A DNA stretch of 64,000 nucleotides from Aquisalinus luteolus (lineage in GTDB: Bacteria; Pseudomonadota; Alphaproteobacteria; Caulobacterales; Parvularculaceae): positions 124,001 to 188,000 of the forward strand of contig NZ_VCJR02000002.1 of the NCBI RefSeq assembly GCF_009712425.2, read 5' to 3'. The notes beneath the pieces are model-generated. The model ran no database searches, was not told the origin of the DNA, and saw only the letters and a list, made by a program, of their open reading frames with translations. Shown piece after piece: positions 50,996 to 60,977 of the stretch (positions are counted from its first letter, which is position 1; every line of letters starts with the position of its first letter). A program made the position numbers and the translations under genes.

Positions 50996-52840
50996 ATGGA
51001 CCTGACGGAAAAGACCATACTTGATGCCATGCCAGACCTCGTCGCGCTGATCCGCGACGACAGCACCTGTATGCACGTGAATCCGGCCTTCTGCGAAACT
51101 TTTGGCGGGCACCCTTCGGACTGGCGCGGCCGCGATCTCGATCTCGATACGCTTTCCCGGAAGAGCGATGCCCTGCGCATCGACTGGCGCCGTAATGCAA
51201 CAGGAAACGGCCTGACCATTCATACCGGCCGGATCGTCGACGAGGACGCGCCGATGCGCCGCCTCGCCACCATGACCCACGAGATGCGCACGCCCCTGAA
51301 CGGCATTCTCGGCATGACCGGCCTGTTGATGAAGACAGATCTCGACCCGAACCAGGCCTCCTATGCCGACGCTGTCCATCAGTCAGGTTCCGCCCTCCTG
51401 ACACTGATCAATGACATTCTCGATTTTTCCAAGATCGAAGCTGGTCGGCTCGAGCTGGAACAGGCTCCCTTCGACCCGCGCGCGCTGGTACAGAATGTCG
51501 TCGAGCTTCTTTCCCCTCGCGCCGGTGACAACAATCTCGACATCGGCTCCTATGTGGCACCATCCGTCCCGACACAGATCATCGGCGACGCGGCGCGCCT
51601 GCGGCAGGTCCTGCTCAATCTCGCGGGCAATGGCGTCAAGTTCACCGAACAAGGCGGCGTTGCCATAGAAATGCACGCCCATGAGGAACCCGACGACCGC
51701 ATCTCCCTGCGCATGGATGTCATCGACACGGGCATCGGCATCGATGCCGCCGATCTCGATACTGTCTTCGACGAATTTGCGCAGGCCGGCCCCGCTGGCG
51801 AGCGCCAGCAGGAAGGAACCGGCCTTGGCCTTGCCATCGTGCGCAAGATTGTTCGGGCGATGGATGGCGATGTGACGCTTGAGAGCACGCTCGGCAAGGG
51901 CAGCATTTTCTCGGTAACGATCCCGATGCGCCGCGCACCGGGCGCGAGTGTTCCTCAACGCCCCGCCCCGATCAGCCGACCTGTCATCGTGCTGACGGAT
52001 TCACCGATCATGGCCCGCACGCTGCGGTCCCAGCTTGCGGTAGCGCAGGTTCGCAAGACCTGCATCACCCGTGATGCTGAAAAGGCGTCTGCCCTCCTCA
52101 GGCGCACGAAAGATGCCATCCTGCTTTGCGACAGGCCGATGGCCGATGCCCTGGCTCCGGACCTGATAGCCCAAGCAGACCGGGCCCTCGTGATGCTGTC
52201 GACCACCGCCCGCCACGAACTCGCCGCCCTGCGCGAGCGTGGCTTCGATGGTTATCTCATCAAGCCGATCCGCCAGCAGAGCCTTGCCGAACGCCTGCAG
52301 GATGCCTGCGAGCCACGCGAGACGCCGGCGTCATCACAGCCCCACGCCAGGGTGGCCACGCCCCGGCAGACCGCGCAACCGGCCAGCCCCCAGCAAGCAA
52401 CCCGCCAAGAGACAGGCAGCAATCAGACCGAGCCAGCCAATGACCGCACCTTCCGCGTCTTGCTGGCAGAGGACAACCAGATCAACGCGATCCTTGCCAG
52501 CACGATCCTGCGCAATTGTGGCCACGAGGTAGATCTCGTCGAGAACGGGCGGGAGGCTATCGAGGCTCTCTCCGGTTCCAGCTATGACCTTGTCCTGATG
52601 GACATGCACATGCCGGGCATGGACGGCGTGGCCGCAACGCGCCATTTGCGCGCGTCAAGCGGCGCTATTGCAAACCTGCCTGTCGTGGCGCTCACCGCCA
52701 ACTCCCTTCAGGCGGACCGCAGAACCTGCCTCGATGTCGGCATGGACGACTTCCTGACCAAGCCGTTCGACCCTGTCGACCTGCGCAATGTCGTCATGCG
52801 CTGGGGTCCCGGCCGCGAACACGGCCGAAACGCAGCCTAG
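50996..52840 (+). CDS. Hybrid sensor histidine kinase with a degenerate and a true receiver
   Basis: 614 aa, no membrane helix, so cytosolic. A short PAS-like part (1-80), HisKA with phospho-acceptor His95 (MTHEMRTPLNG), then an ATPase with N-box NLAGNGVKF, G1 DTGIGI and G2 GTGLGLAI. Residues ~325-430 form a receiver lacking the proper acidic pair but keeping LIKP, then a linker rich in Gln/Pro, and a full receiver (VLLAEDNQIN, Asp536 in LMDMHMPGMDG, LTKPFD). No Hpt domain. Input and output are not visible. The leader just before the start forms two small hairpins around GGAG. Confidence 0.9.
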   Translation: MDLTEKTILDAMPDLVALIRDDSTCMHVNPAFCETFGGHPSDWRGRDLDLDTLSRKSDALRIDWRRNATGNGLTIHTGRIVDEDAPMRRLATMTHEMRTPLNGILGMTGLLMKTDLDPNQASYADAVHQSGSALLTLINDILDFSKIEAGRLELEQAPFDPRALVQNVVELLSPRAGDNNLDIGSYVAPSVPTQIIGDAARLRQVLLNLAGNGVKFTEQGGVAIEMHAHEEPDDRISLRMDVIDTGIGIDAADLDTVFDEFAQAGPAGERQQEGTGLGLAIVRKIVRAMDGDVTLESTLGKGSIFSVTIPMRRAPGASVPQRPAPISRPVIVLTDSPIMARTLRSQLAVAQVRKTCITRDAEKASALLRRTKDAILLCDRPMADALAPDLIAQADRALVMLSTTARHELAALRERGFDGYLIKPIRQQSLAERLQDACEPRETPASSQPHARVATPRQTAQPASPQQATRQETGSNQTEPANDRTFRVLLAEDNQINAILASTILRNCGHEVDLVENGREAIEALSGSSYDLVLMDMHMPGMDGVAATRHLRASSGAIANLPVVALTANSLQADRRTCLDVGMDDFLTKPFDPVDLRNVVMRWGPGREHGRNAA

Positions 52841-52933
52841 GCCACGGCCCATCTGACAAACCCTTAAGCAGTCCCAGTCTTTCTTCTGGCGCGAAGTGCT
52901 ATAAGCTTTGCCCAGCACCAGAGGAGTTTGCGC

Positions 52934-54706
52934 GTGGCCGAACCCACCCCCGATAAAGAGAACCCGGACAGCAAGGCACCAGCCGCAAAAACCGATGCCG
53001 ATACCATCGGCATGCTGTCACCGGGCAAGCGAACCTTCATGTTCATCCTCGGCATCGCGTCGGGCCTGCCTTACGTGATCTTCACCGGCACGCTGATCGC
53101 CTGGCTCACCGATGGCGGCGTGACGACCTCGACCATCGGCGTTCTGTCCTGGGCCGGTCTTGCCTATGCCTTCAAGTTCCTCTGGTCGCCGCTGATCAGC
53201 GCGATCAACCTGCCTATCCTGCCCAAGGCCATCAGCATGGGCGGGCTTCGGCGATGGATGATCGCCTGCCAGGCCGTGATCGTCCTCTCCCTCGTGCTCA
53301 TCAGCGGGCTCGACCCGTCGCGCGGCGTCGCCATCGTGGCGCTGCTCGCTGTCCTGTCGACCTTTGCCTCGGCAACGCAGGACATCGCCATCGATGCATG
53401 GCGCATCCGCGCGGCAGAAACGAGCCAGATGCTCGACACGCTGTCGACCGTGGTGCAGCTTGGCTATCGCTCCGCCGTCTTCATCGGCGGCAGCGGCATG
53501 CTGATCTATGCCGATGTCGCGGGCTGGGGTCAGGCGTGGATCTTCGTTTCCGTCGCCATGGCGATCTGCTTTGCCTCCGTCTTCTTTATTCCGGATGCGG
53601 AGGGACGCCCGGTCAAGGGCGCACCTGCCCTGCCGGAGCGGCGCAGCGTCACCCTTGGCGTCGCCCTCGGCCAGGATCGTCAGAAATTCATCTGGCCGGT
53701 GCTCGCCGTATGGGTCGTGTGCCTGATCATCCTGTTCGGCTTCATGGCCTATATGGTGACGGCCGAAACGCCGCCGAGCACGCGAAACTTCACGCTGTTT
53801 GCCGGGCCGTTCATCGTCGCTGCCTGCGTCGGCGCGCCGGTCATCGCGGCGATCATGATCCTGAAGCGCGACCCCCACCCGACAGGCGGGGAGGCCCCGG
53901 CAACAAGCCCGGCCGACCTTCTCTACACGGCGCTGCTGGAGCCGATGATCGATCTCGTCTATCGCCTGCGCTATGCCGCGATCCTGATCCTCGCCCTCGT
54001 CCTTACCTATCGCTATGCCGATACGGTGTGGGGCGCCTTTGCCTATCCGTTCTATCTCGGCGCACCGGACACCGGCGGGCTTGCCTATACCCTGTCGGAG
54101 ATCGCCTTTGCGTCAAAAATGTTCGGCGTGCTCATGACCATCACCGGCACGGCGCTTGCCGGATTCATCATCGCCGGCATCGGGCGCATGCGCGCGCTTG
54201 TTATCGGCGGCATCCTCGCGGCGGCAACGAACCTTCTCTATGCGGAGCTTGCGGTCGGCGGGGCCCGCGTCGATGCCTTCATCGACTTCGTACATTTCGA
54301 CATCGTCTATGGCCCGCTTCAGGCCGCCGCCAACTGGCTCTACACGACACCTATTCTTGATGCGCCGATCACCATCGATGACCGCATCGGGCGGCTTCTG
54401 CTGGTCATCGCGGGGGAAAACCTCGTCGTCGGCTTCGCCAGCGTCGCCTATGTGGCGTATCTGTCTTCCATCGTGAACAAGAACTATGCCGCCGTGCAAT
54501 ACGCGCTGCTCGCCTCGCTGACCATGCTGATTGGCGTCCTTGGCCGTGGCTATCTGGGAGAGCTGATCGAGAACCGGGGCTATGCCTTCGTCTTCATACT
54601 GACGGCTGTGCTGGGCCTTGTCGGCGTTGCCGCCTCGGTAGGGGAGTGGATCCGCCAGGCGCGCATCGGCGCGGCGAACAAGCTCAAGGCGTCGGAACGC
54701 GGATAG
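52934..54706 (+). CDS. AmpG-type muropeptide permease (MFS)
   Basis: 590 aa from GTG 52934, preceded by AGAGGAG at seven bases; the upstream TTG (52928) is less favoured. 12-14 helices; characteristic start FMFILGIASGLPYVIFTGTL and WAGLAYAFKFLWSPLI, then FLLYADVAG-type LIYADVAGWGQ. Imports anhydro-muropeptides released by cell-wall turnover for recycling and AmpR signalling. Longer than E. coli AmpG (491 aa) by a leader and an insert between helices. Confidence 0.85.
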   Translation: MAEPTPDKENPDSKAPAAKTDADTIGMLSPGKRTFMFILGIASGLPYVIFTGTLIAWLTDGGVTTSTIGVLSWAGLAYAFKFLWSPLISAINLPILPKAISMGGLRRWMIACQAVIVLSLVLISGLDPSRGVAIVALLAVLSTFASATQDIAIDAWRIRAAETSQMLDTLSTVVQLGYRSAVFIGGSGMLIYADVAGWGQAWIFVSVAMAICFASVFFIPDAEGRPVKGAPALPERRSVTLGVALGQDRQKFIWPVLAVWVVCLIILFGFMAYMVTAETPPSTRNFTLFAGPFIVAACVGAPVIAAIMILKRDPHPTGGEAPATSPADLLYTALLEPMIDLVYRLRYAAILILALVLTYRYADTVWGAFAYPFYLGAPDTGGLAYTLSEIAFASKMFGVLMTITGTALAGFIIAGIGRMRALVIGGILAAATNLLYAELAVGGARVDAFIDFVHFDIVYGPLQAAANWLYTTPILDAPITIDDRIGRLLLVIAGENLVVGFASVAYVAYLSSIVNKNYAAVQYALLASLTMLIGVLGRGYLGELIENRGYAFVFILTAVLGLVGVAASVGEWIRQARIGAANKLKASERG

Positions 54707-54719
54707 ACAAGCCGAATAC

Positions 54720-55166
54720 TCAGGCAGCGTCCAGGCACTGCTGCAGCGTCATCGATGCCTCACCCGGCATGGTGCCGCTGATCGACAGGCTTCCGATGAC
54801 CGGTCGGCCATTGCCGTTCTCGGAGATCACCGCATAGACCCGGCACGGCCCAAGGTCATAGCGACGGAACTCGCCCGCCATTTCCTTGCGGGTGAAGGCG
54901 GGCTGACCTACCAGCGCCTCCAGCGAGGTGGCAGGCTGGCCGATATAGCTGTCGCCGGACACACCGGCATTGCGTGGGCGCTGGGTCCTTGGCTGCTCGA
55001 CCGGAACCGTCGCCTCCTTGGCTGGCGGTGCAGCCTCCTCCGAGACGACCGCTTCGGCATCTCTCATCTCAACCGGCGCAAGAGCCTGTTCGCTCGTCTC
55101 GCAGGCAGCAAGCGAGGCGGACAATATGAGTGTGGCCGGAAGAAATCTGTTTACGCGATATGGCAT
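54720..55166 (-). CDS. Lipoprotein with Ala/Pro-rich linker, unknown
   Basis: 148 aa from ATG 55166. Lipobox LAAC at residue 22. Mature part is Glu/Ala/Pro-rich up to ~90, then a small domain with FRRYDLGPCRVYAVISE (Cys) and a C-terminal Cys (LQQCLDAA) that could pair. No family recognised. Convergent with the AmpG gene. Confidence 0.65.
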   Translation of the reverse strand: MPYRVNRFLPATLILSASLAACETSEQALAPVEMRDAEAVVSEEAAPPAKEATVPVEQPRTQRPRNAGVSGDSYIGQPATSLEALVGQPAFTRKEMAGEFRRYDLGPCRVYAVISENGNGRPVIGSLSISGTMPGEASMTLQQCLDAA

Positions 55167-55274
55167 GGTCCACCTCTCTGGCCTGCAACGGTGCCCTCTA
55201 ACTATGGTTGTCATTGTTAGTCTGCCTCTTTATGGATTGCCGCTGAACTTTCCGTAACCTCAGGAAGACTGTCC

Positions 55275-56270
55275 ATGGCCCATACCTACGATCTTGCCGC
55301 CGTTGGCAACGCGATTGTCGATGTTCTCGCCCATTGCGATGACGAATTTCTAGTCACTCACGACATCACCAAGGGCGGGATGATCCTGATCGGCGCAGAG
55401 CATGCGCTGACCGTCTACAAGGAAATGGGCGAGACCCAGGAAATCGCCGGCGGGTCAGCTGCGAACTCCACAGCCTGCCTCGCCTCGCTTGGCGGGACAG
55501 CTGCCTTTATCGGCAAGGTCGGTCGTGACCGACTGGGCGATGTGTTCAAGGCATCGATGGAAGATGTCGGCGTGAAATTCGTTGCCGCCCCGATGGCAGA
55601 TGAAACCCCGACCGGGCGTTGCCTGATTAACGTCACACCGGATGCTGAGCGCTCCATGCTGACCTTCATCGGCGCGGCAGAGCATGTCAGCGAAGCCGAT
55701 GTCGACGAAGAGGTCATCAGCGCCGCGGCTGTCACCTATTTCGAAGGCTACCTGTTCGAGCAGCCGGTCGCCCGCAAGGCGATGGAAAAAGCCGCAAAAA
55801 TCGCCCGCGCAGCAGGCCGCAAGACGGCGATCACCCTGTCTGACAAGGGCTGCGTCGAACGCCAGCACGGCAACTTTGTGCAGTTCATCAGGGATCATGT
55901 CGATATCGTCTTCGCCAATGAAGAAGAAGCAAAAGCGCTCGCCGAAACCAATACGGTCGAGAAAGCGGTCGAGAAGCTGAACGGCATCTCGCCTTATCTC
56001 GCCATTACGCGCTCCGAGAAGGGCTCGATCGTGATGGGTCCGGACAGCCCGGCTGAAACAGTTGATGCCGTTGCGCCAGAACAGCTGGTCGATACCACGG
56101 GCGCCGGCGACGGCTATGCTGGCGGGTTCATCTATGGCCTGACCCGCGGCATGCCGCTGGCGACCTGCGCAAAACTCGGCTCGCTCGCAGCCTCTGAAGT
56201 CATCAGCCATATGGGCCCGCGCCCGCAAAAGTCGCTGGAGCACATGGCGAAGGATCACGGTCTGATCTGA
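55275..56270 (+). CDS. Adenosine kinase (PfkB family)
   Basis: 331 aa. Phosphorylates adenosine (or a similar ribonucleoside) with ATP. Motifs: GGSAANSTACLASLGGTAAFIG near residue 60, FANEEEAKAL, and the anion-hole/catalytic sequence DTTGAGDGYAGGF with catalytic Asp, near residue 280. GGAAGACTGTCC precedes the ATG. Bacterial proteins of this set include adenosine and 5-amino-imidazole-riboside kinases, so the substrate is likely but not certain. Confidence 0.85.
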   Translation: MAHTYDLAAVGNAIVDVLAHCDDEFLVTHDITKGGMILIGAEHALTVYKEMGETQEIAGGSAANSTACLASLGGTAAFIGKVGRDRLGDVFKASMEDVGVKFVAAPMADETPTGRCLINVTPDAERSMLTFIGAAEHVSEADVDEEVISAAAVTYFEGYLFEQPVARKAMEKAAKIARAAGRKTAITLSDKGCVERQHGNFVQFIRDHVDIVFANEEEAKALAETNTVEKAVEKLNGISPYLAITRSEKGSIVMGPDSPAETVDAVAPEQLVDTTGAGDGYAGGFIYGLTRGMPLATCAKLGSLAASEVISHMGPRPQKSLEHMAKDHGLI

Positions 56271-56319
56271 GCGATCCTTACGGCGTCAAGATATCGACAC
56301 ATTTTGACATTGAAAAGAT

Positions 56320-56346
56320 AAAGGTCAGCCCTTGCGGCTGGCCTTT
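56320..56346 (+). terminator. Bidirectional terminator between adenosine kinase and hisE
   Basis: AAAGGTCAGCC and GGCTGGCCTTT pair (one G-T) around a five-base loop; on the plus strand TTTTC follows. It overlaps the hisE 3' end. Confidence 0.75.
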
Positions 56347-56666
56347 TCTTCATGGCCCGATTGGCCGGTGCGGCCTGCCAGCTTTTCGGCAACGTCGGCA
56401 GGCTCGACACCCGCTGAAGCCATCAGGACAAATAAGTGATAAAGCGTGTCCGCTGCTTCAGACGCCAGCTCATCTTTCTTGCCCAACGCCCCGGCAAGGG
56501 CCGCTTCGACCGCTTCCTCACCAAACTTCTTCGCGCAACGCTCCGCACCCTTCGAAAGGAGAGAGGCTGTGTAGGAGCTCTCAGGATCGGCGCCCCGCCG
56601 GGACTCGATGGTCTCCCACAACGCTTCCAGCTGTTTTCCCAGCCCCTTGTAATGGAGATCATCCAT
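56325..56666 (-). CDS. hisE: Phosphoribosyl-ATP pyrophosphatase
   Basis: 113 aa. Second step of histidine synthesis (PR-ATP to PR-AMP). MazG-like fold: [14 protein letters not shown] and [16 protein letters not shown] hold the acidic Mg-binding residues. ATG 56666 overlaps the hisF stop by eight bases; ATG 56672 is an alternative. Last his gene of the string. Confidence 0.95.
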   Translation of the reverse strand: MDDLHYKGLGKQLEALWETIESRRGADPESSYTASLLSKGAERCAKKFGEEAVEAALAGALGKKDELASEAADTLYHLFVLMASAGVEPADVAEKLAGRTGQSGHEEKASRKG

Positions 56667-57438
56667 GGGCATGCTCCGCGTCCAGCCGCATGCGAAGACC
56701 GGCTTGGGCCATGTATTGTTTTGCCTGCGGAATGGTATAGGTGCCGAAGTGGAAGATCGAGGCGGCCAGCACTGCGGAGGCGCCGCCATCACGCACACCC
56801 GCAACGAGATGATCAAGCGTCCCCGCACCGCCCGAGGCGATCACCGGGATATCCACAGCATCGGCGATGGTGCGCGTCAGGGCAATGTCATAGCCATTCT
56901 TGACGCCATCCTGGTCCATGGAGGTCAGCAGGATCTCGCCTGCGCCCAGCCCAGCCACTTGCTTGGCAAAGGCGACGGCGTCGATGCCGGTCGGCTCGCG
57001 CCCGCCATGGGTATAGATTTCCCATCTGCCCGGCCCGGTCTGGCGGGCATCGATGGCGACGACGATGCATTGCGCGCCGAAGACCTGAGCGGCCTCGCGC
57101 ACCAGATCCGGGTTTTTCACCGCGGCGGTGTTGATACCCACTTTGTCAGCCCCGGCCAGCAACAATGCGCGGACATTCTCGACCGAACGCACGCCACCGC
57201 CGACGGTCAGCGGCATGAAGCACCGCTCCGCCGTGCGGCTGACAATGTCAAGAAGCGTTGCCCGGCCCTCATGGCTGGCAGAGATATCGAGAAAACATAG
57301 CTCGTCCGCGCCTGCGGCATCATAGGCGGCTGCGGCCTCGACCGGATCGCCTGCTTCGCGCAGATCCTCGAACTGCACGCCCTTGACGACGCGCCCGTCT
57401 TTCACATCAAGGCAGGGAATGATCCGGGTCGTCAGCAT
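56659..57438 (-). CDS. hisF: Imidazole glycerol phosphate synthase, cyclase subunit
   Basis: 259 aa TIM barrel making IGP and AICAR from PRFAR with ammonia from HisH. Starts [18 protein letters not shown] (catalytic Asp11 type) and has [25 protein letters not shown], then LTSMDQDG with the second catalytic Asp. Its ATG overlaps the CHAD gene's stop (TGATG), so translation is coupled to that gene rather than directly to hisA. Confidence 0.98.
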   Translation of the reverse strand: MLTTRIIPCLDVKDGRVVKGVQFEDLREAGDPVEAAAAYDAAGADELCFLDISASHEGRATLLDIVSRTAERCFMPLTVGGGVRSVENVRALLLAGADKVGINTAAVKNPDLVREAAQVFGAQCIVVAIDARQTGPGRWEIYTHGGREPTGIDAVAFAKQVAGLGAGEILLTSMDQDGVKNGYDIALTRTIADAVDIPVIASGGAGTLDHLVAGVRDGGASAVLAASIFHFGTYTIPQAKQYMAQAGLRMRLDAEHAHG

Positions 57439-59033
57439 CAGGCTTGCTCCTGCCAGAACGGCGACAATTTTTCGAACGCCCGCCAGGCTTCGAGCACGCG
57501 GTCACCCTGCCCGGTCAGGCCACGTTGGGTCCAGCCGGTGACATAGCCAGCGCCCGCCTCGATCTGTAGACGGTCCTCCGAGCCGAGATCGCTCTGTGCG
57601 ACCCGCATCACCATGTCCCGCGCGACAACGGCATCGTTCAGTGCGCCAAATTCATCCTGAAGCAAAGAGAGGGCAGACAAATACGGATTGCGCTCTTCTT
57701 TCACATAAAGCGGGCGGAAAGCATGCAGGGCATAGCGCAGTTTTTTAAGCTCGACGCGCAGCGGATGGCGCGAATGCGGCGGTGCTTCGGCGAGGGTCTG
57801 GCCCGTCGCCTCGACCTTGGCCAAGGCCTTGCCGAGCGCTTTCTTCGCAAACTTCCGCGCCGGTTTTTGCAGGCGCTCATCATCGCGCCACGGGGCGCTT
57901 GCGAGCAGGACCTGCAGGCGCACACAGAACCCGGCAAAGCCAGGGTCCTCGTCGACCAGTCGCATTGCCGCACGCTTGTCTGCCTGACGGATCAGGTCGG
58001 CGTGATGACCCAGCGCCTCCAGCCCTTGCCGTTCACTGTCCCCGGGCAAGCCAGTCTCAAGGATAGCCGGCAATGTCTCCTCGACAAACACATCGAGGTC
58101 GCGAGCTTGCCCAAGCACAGAGGCGGTCCGTTTTGCCTCCGCAACAAGATTATCTCGCTGATCTTCCGGCAGATGTTTCCTGAACAGTTTCAGGATCGAG
58201 CGCAGGCGGCGCAGGCCGATACGCAGCTGCTTGATCCCCTCCGCATCGCCAAGACGGGCGGGCGCGATATTACCGAAAATCTGGACAGCAGACGCCGCAA
58301 GCGCCTTTTCCAGCACATCGGCAGCTGTCGCCTCATCGGCCAAATCGTAGCGCGGCGCCTTGACCGGGCCGCCGAGGTCTTCCTGTAACAGGTCTCGTCC
58401 GATCTGCTCCGGCGTGCGAATCACAGGGCCAAGGCCCGTTGCCTCAGCCAGCGCAATGGCAAAGCCGTTCAGGTCTTCAATCTTTCCGTCGTCAAGTACC
58501 AGTTCCGCCTGCCCCACGCGCTGCGACAGAAAGCGGCCATCCTCCGGCCACGCGAATACGCGCCCGGTCTCCAGTGTCAGGGTGAGCGCACTGTCGCCAT
58601 AGCGCAGCGGCACGACGCGGCGGTTCAGCTCCGTGCGCAGGCGCAACCGCATGCGCGACGGCTCTGCACCTGCCTGATCGAGTTTCAGATTGGTCTGCAT
58701 GCGTGGCAGGCCGGACTTTCCCTCGCCGCCAAAATCATATGAAATGTCGAGTGGCGCGCCCTCCGGCAATTGGCCGGAAATGGTCTGCACCATGGTGCCG
58801 TTCTCGCGCTTCAGCTCCATGACGATGCCGGAGGACAGCGTCGCGTCCTGCCCCGGGCGATCGCGCCAGGTCGAGATGATGTCCGCCTCGAAAGCAGGGC
58901 CTGCACGATGGGAGGTGACTAGATCGAGCGACCGGCAGGCATCAACAGCCCGTTCCTGCCCGCCCAATCGGAGAGACGGGCGGACCGCACTGTCGCGCTG
59001 TGCCTGCTCCGCTATGCCGTCCATGCCACTCAT
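57438..59033 (-). CDS. CYTH-like/CHAD domain protein inside the his operon
   Basis: 531 aa. N-terminal half (to ~215) resembles CYTH triphosphate-tunnel domains at its end ([22 protein letters not shown]) but lacks the ExExK motif at the start. Residues ~255-525 are a CHAD helical domain: [16 protein letters not shown], where most CHADs have His in place of the first Lys, and [16 protein letters not shown] later. CHAD domains bind polyphosphate. Gene lies 10 bases after hisA and overlaps hisF, so it is transcribed with histidine genes. A polyphosphate-linked or phosphate-binding role is inferred. Confidence 0.85.
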   Translation of the reverse strand: MSGMDGIAEQAQRDSAVRPSLRLGGQERAVDACRSLDLVTSHRAGPAFEADIISTWRDRPGQDATLSSGIVMELKRENGTMVQTISGQLPEGAPLDISYDFGGEGKSGLPRMQTNLKLDQAGAEPSRMRLRLRTELNRRVVPLRYGDSALTLTLETGRVFAWPEDGRFLSQRVGQAELVLDDGKIEDLNGFAIALAEATGLGPVIRTPEQIGRDLLQEDLGGPVKAPRYDLADEATAADVLEKALAASAVQIFGNIAPARLGDAEGIKQLRIGLRRLRSILKLFRKHLPEDQRDNLVAEAKRTASVLGQARDLDVFVEETLPAILETGLPGDSERQGLEALGHHADLIRQADKRAAMRLVDEDPGFAGFCVRLQVLLASAPWRDDERLQKPARKFAKKALGKALAKVEATGQTLAEAPPHSRHPLRVELKKLRYALHAFRPLYVKEERNPYLSALSLLQDEFGALNDAVVARDMVMRVAQSDLGSEDRLQIEAGAGYVTGWTQRGLTGQGDRVLEAWRAFEKLSPFWQEQA

Positions 59034-59043
59034 TCAGTGTCCT

Positions 59044-59763
59044 TTACTTCGCCGCTTTAATCGCTTCCGCCGGGTCGATGCGCCCGTCATAGAGCGCCTT
59101 GCCGATGATCACGCCCTCGACGTCGGTGCCCATAAGCGCCATGACGTCATCCAGAGAGGCGACCCCGCCGGAGGCGACCACCGGAATAGAGACCCTTTGT
59201 GCCAGATCAGCCGTCAAATCCACGTTAACGCCGGTCAGCGTGCCGTCGCGGGAGATATCAGTGTAAATGATCGCCGCGACCCCCGCATCCTCGAACCGGA
59301 GGGCGATATCCTCGATCGTATGCTCGGAGGTCTCGCCCCACCCTTCGGTCGCAACCTTGTGGCCATGGGCATCGATGCCGACAACGACCTGGCCGGGGAA
59401 GGCTTTCGCAGCCTCCTTCACCAGTGCCGGGTCCTTCACCGCCGCCGTCCCGAGGATGACCCGGGCAAGGCCGAGCTCCAGCCACTTCGCCACAGAAGCC
59501 ATCGTTCGAATGCCACCGCCCAGCTGCACCTTCACGTCGGTCGCCTTGAGGATCGCCTCCACCGCGTCAGCGTTTGCCGCTTCACCTGCGAAAGCACCGT
59601 CAAGATCGACACAATGCAACCAATCGAAACCGGCAGCCTTGAACTTTCCGGCCTGGTTGGCGGGATCGTCGTTGTAGACCGTCTCGGCATTCATATCGCC
59701 CTTGAACAGGCGCACGCAGCGCCCGCCCTTCAGGTCGATGGCGGGATAGAGGGTAAGGCTCAA
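59044..59763 (-). CDS. hisA: ProFAR isomerase
   Basis: 239 aa TIM barrel isomerising ProFAR to PRFAR. Sequences [19 protein letters not shown] and [17 protein letters not shown] are canonical, with acid/base Asp residues in YPAIDL and [10 protein letters not shown]. Starts with TTG at 59763, supported by AGGAG eight bases upstream. Follows hisH by 11 bases. Confidence 0.97.
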   Translation of the reverse strand: MSLTLYPAIDLKGGRCVRLFKGDMNAETVYNDDPANQAGKFKAAGFDWLHCVDLDGAFAGEAANADAVEAILKATDVKVQLGGGIRTMASVAKWLELGLARVILGTAAVKDPALVKEAAKAFPGQVVVGIDAHGHKVATEGWGETSEHTIEDIALRFEDAGVAAIIYTDISRDGTLTGVNVDLTADLAQRVSIPVVASGGVASLDDVMALMGTDVEGVIIGKALYDGRIDPAEAIKAAK

Positions 59764-59774
59764 AGGTCAGGCTC

Positions 59775-60425
59775 CTAAACTTCTGGTTCCCATGTCAGGA
59801 AATTTCTGATCAGCGCCATGCCATAGGCCTGGCTCTTTTCCGGGTGAAACTGCACGCCGAGGATATTGTCGCGCCCGACGGTGGCAACGATCTCGCCGCC
59901 GTGGTCCGTCGTCGCCAGCACATGCGCGGGGTCGTCCGGCACCATATGGTAAGAATGGACGAAATAGGCATGGTTATGGGCCGGCCCGTCATTGGGCAGC
60001 ACCGCGTGCCGCTCGCCGCTGACGACGTTCCAGCCCATATGCGGCACCTTGAAGGAAGCATCGCGCGGGGTGATCTTTTTGACCGTCCCCGGCAGCCAGC
60101 CGAGGCCGGGTGTGGACCCGAACTCCTCCGACCCACTCGCCAGCAATTGCATGCCGACGCATATGCCAAGGAAGGGCCGTTTCGCCTCCAGAACGGACTT
60201 CTCCAGCGCTGCGACCATGCCGTCCACCGCCATCAGGCCGCTATGGCAGGAGGCGAAAGCGCCGACGCCCGGCAGCACGATCCGGTCGGCGGATGTCACC
60301 GCGTCCGCATCGCTCGTCACCTCAACGCTCGTGGCCAGATCATGCTCTGCGATCACTCGCTCGAACGCCTTCAGCGCCGAATGGAGATTGCCGGAGCCAT
60401 AGTCGATGATAACCGTCTTCTGCAT
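59775..60425 (-). CDS. hisH: Imidazole glycerol phosphate synthase, glutamine amidotransferase subunit
   Basis: 216 aa. Class I amidotransferase giving ammonia to HisF. Motifs: VIDYGSGNLHS, VLPGVGAFASC, GICVGMQLL with the nucleophilic Cys, and GVQFHPEKSQAYG with catalytic His and Glu. First his gene after the hairpin at 60500. Confidence 0.97.
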   Translation of the reverse strand: MQKTVIIDYGSGNLHSALKAFERVIAEHDLATSVEVTSDADAVTSADRIVLPGVGAFASCHSGLMAVDGMVAALEKSVLEAKRPFLGICVGMQLLASGSEEFGSTPGLGWLPGTVKKITPRDASFKVPHMGWNVVSGERHAVLPNDGPAHNHAYFVHSYHMVPDDPAHVLATTDHGGEIVATVGRDNILGVQFHPEKSQAYGMALIRNFLTWEPEV

Positions 60426-60499
60426 GGGCCCCCCTTTGCCACAGAGTTATGCGGTAAGACAGGCCAAAACCGCCGAAAGGCAAGAAAACGCACAAGAAA

Positions 60500-60521
60500 A
60501 AAGCGCCCCTCGGGGCGCTTT
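60500..60521 (-). terminator. Rho-independent terminator of the 101-aa gene
   Basis: A 10-bp perfect stem (AAAGCGCCCC with GGGGCGCTTT) and two-base loop; on the minus strand a TTTTTTC tract follows. It lies 26 bases after the stop at 60547, separating this gene from hisH. Confidence 0.85.
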
Positions 60522-60546
60522 CATCATTCAGGCAAAGAACCGAAGA

Positions 60547-60852
60547 TTATTCCTCAGCGGCTTCTTCTTTCATCTCGCAGGCTGCGATTTTTCCCAAGGA
60601 GGCCTCGGACAGGCGAACCACGTCTTCCGGTCCCATCACGGTCATCATTTCTGCTGCGAACTCCTCGTCGCTGTCGACTTTCTTGGCGAGACAGCCGCAA
60701 TCGGTGTTGCCGCCATATTCGGCCTGGTACTGCTTACAGCCTTCCTTGAACTGCTTGGCGCCTTCGCTCAATTCGCCATGATCGTGAGCGGTAGCCGCGC
60801 CGAACAGGCCGAGGGCCATGGCGGCGGCACTTGCGAACAGGATTTTTGTCAT
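60547..60852 (-). CDS. Small exported protein with Cys pair, unknown
   Basis: 101 aa. Signal peptide (MTKILFASAAAMALGLFGAA, cut before HDHGE). Mature part is helical and acidic with Cys residues (KEGCKQYQ, TDCGCLAKK, IAACEMKEE), so disulfides are likely. No family recognised. Lies between hisB and hisH on the same strand but with its own terminator, so it is a separate unit. GGAAGGAAATCC precedes the ATG. Confidence 0.7.
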   Translation of the reverse strand: MTKILFASAAAMALGLFGAATAHDHGELSEGAKQFKEGCKQYQAEYGGNTDCGCLAKKVDSDEEFAAEMMTVMGPEDVVRLSEASLGKIAACEMKEEAAEE

Positions 60853-60977
60853 CGGATTTCCTTCCCCAGGTTTGGCGTTGCGTCGCGCGCAACCCGTTAA
60901 CCATATCGCAGGAAGGTGCCCGTGTAACGGGTTTTAAGCGCGAATTACTGCTTAATTAATAGAAGGCCCTGACCAGA

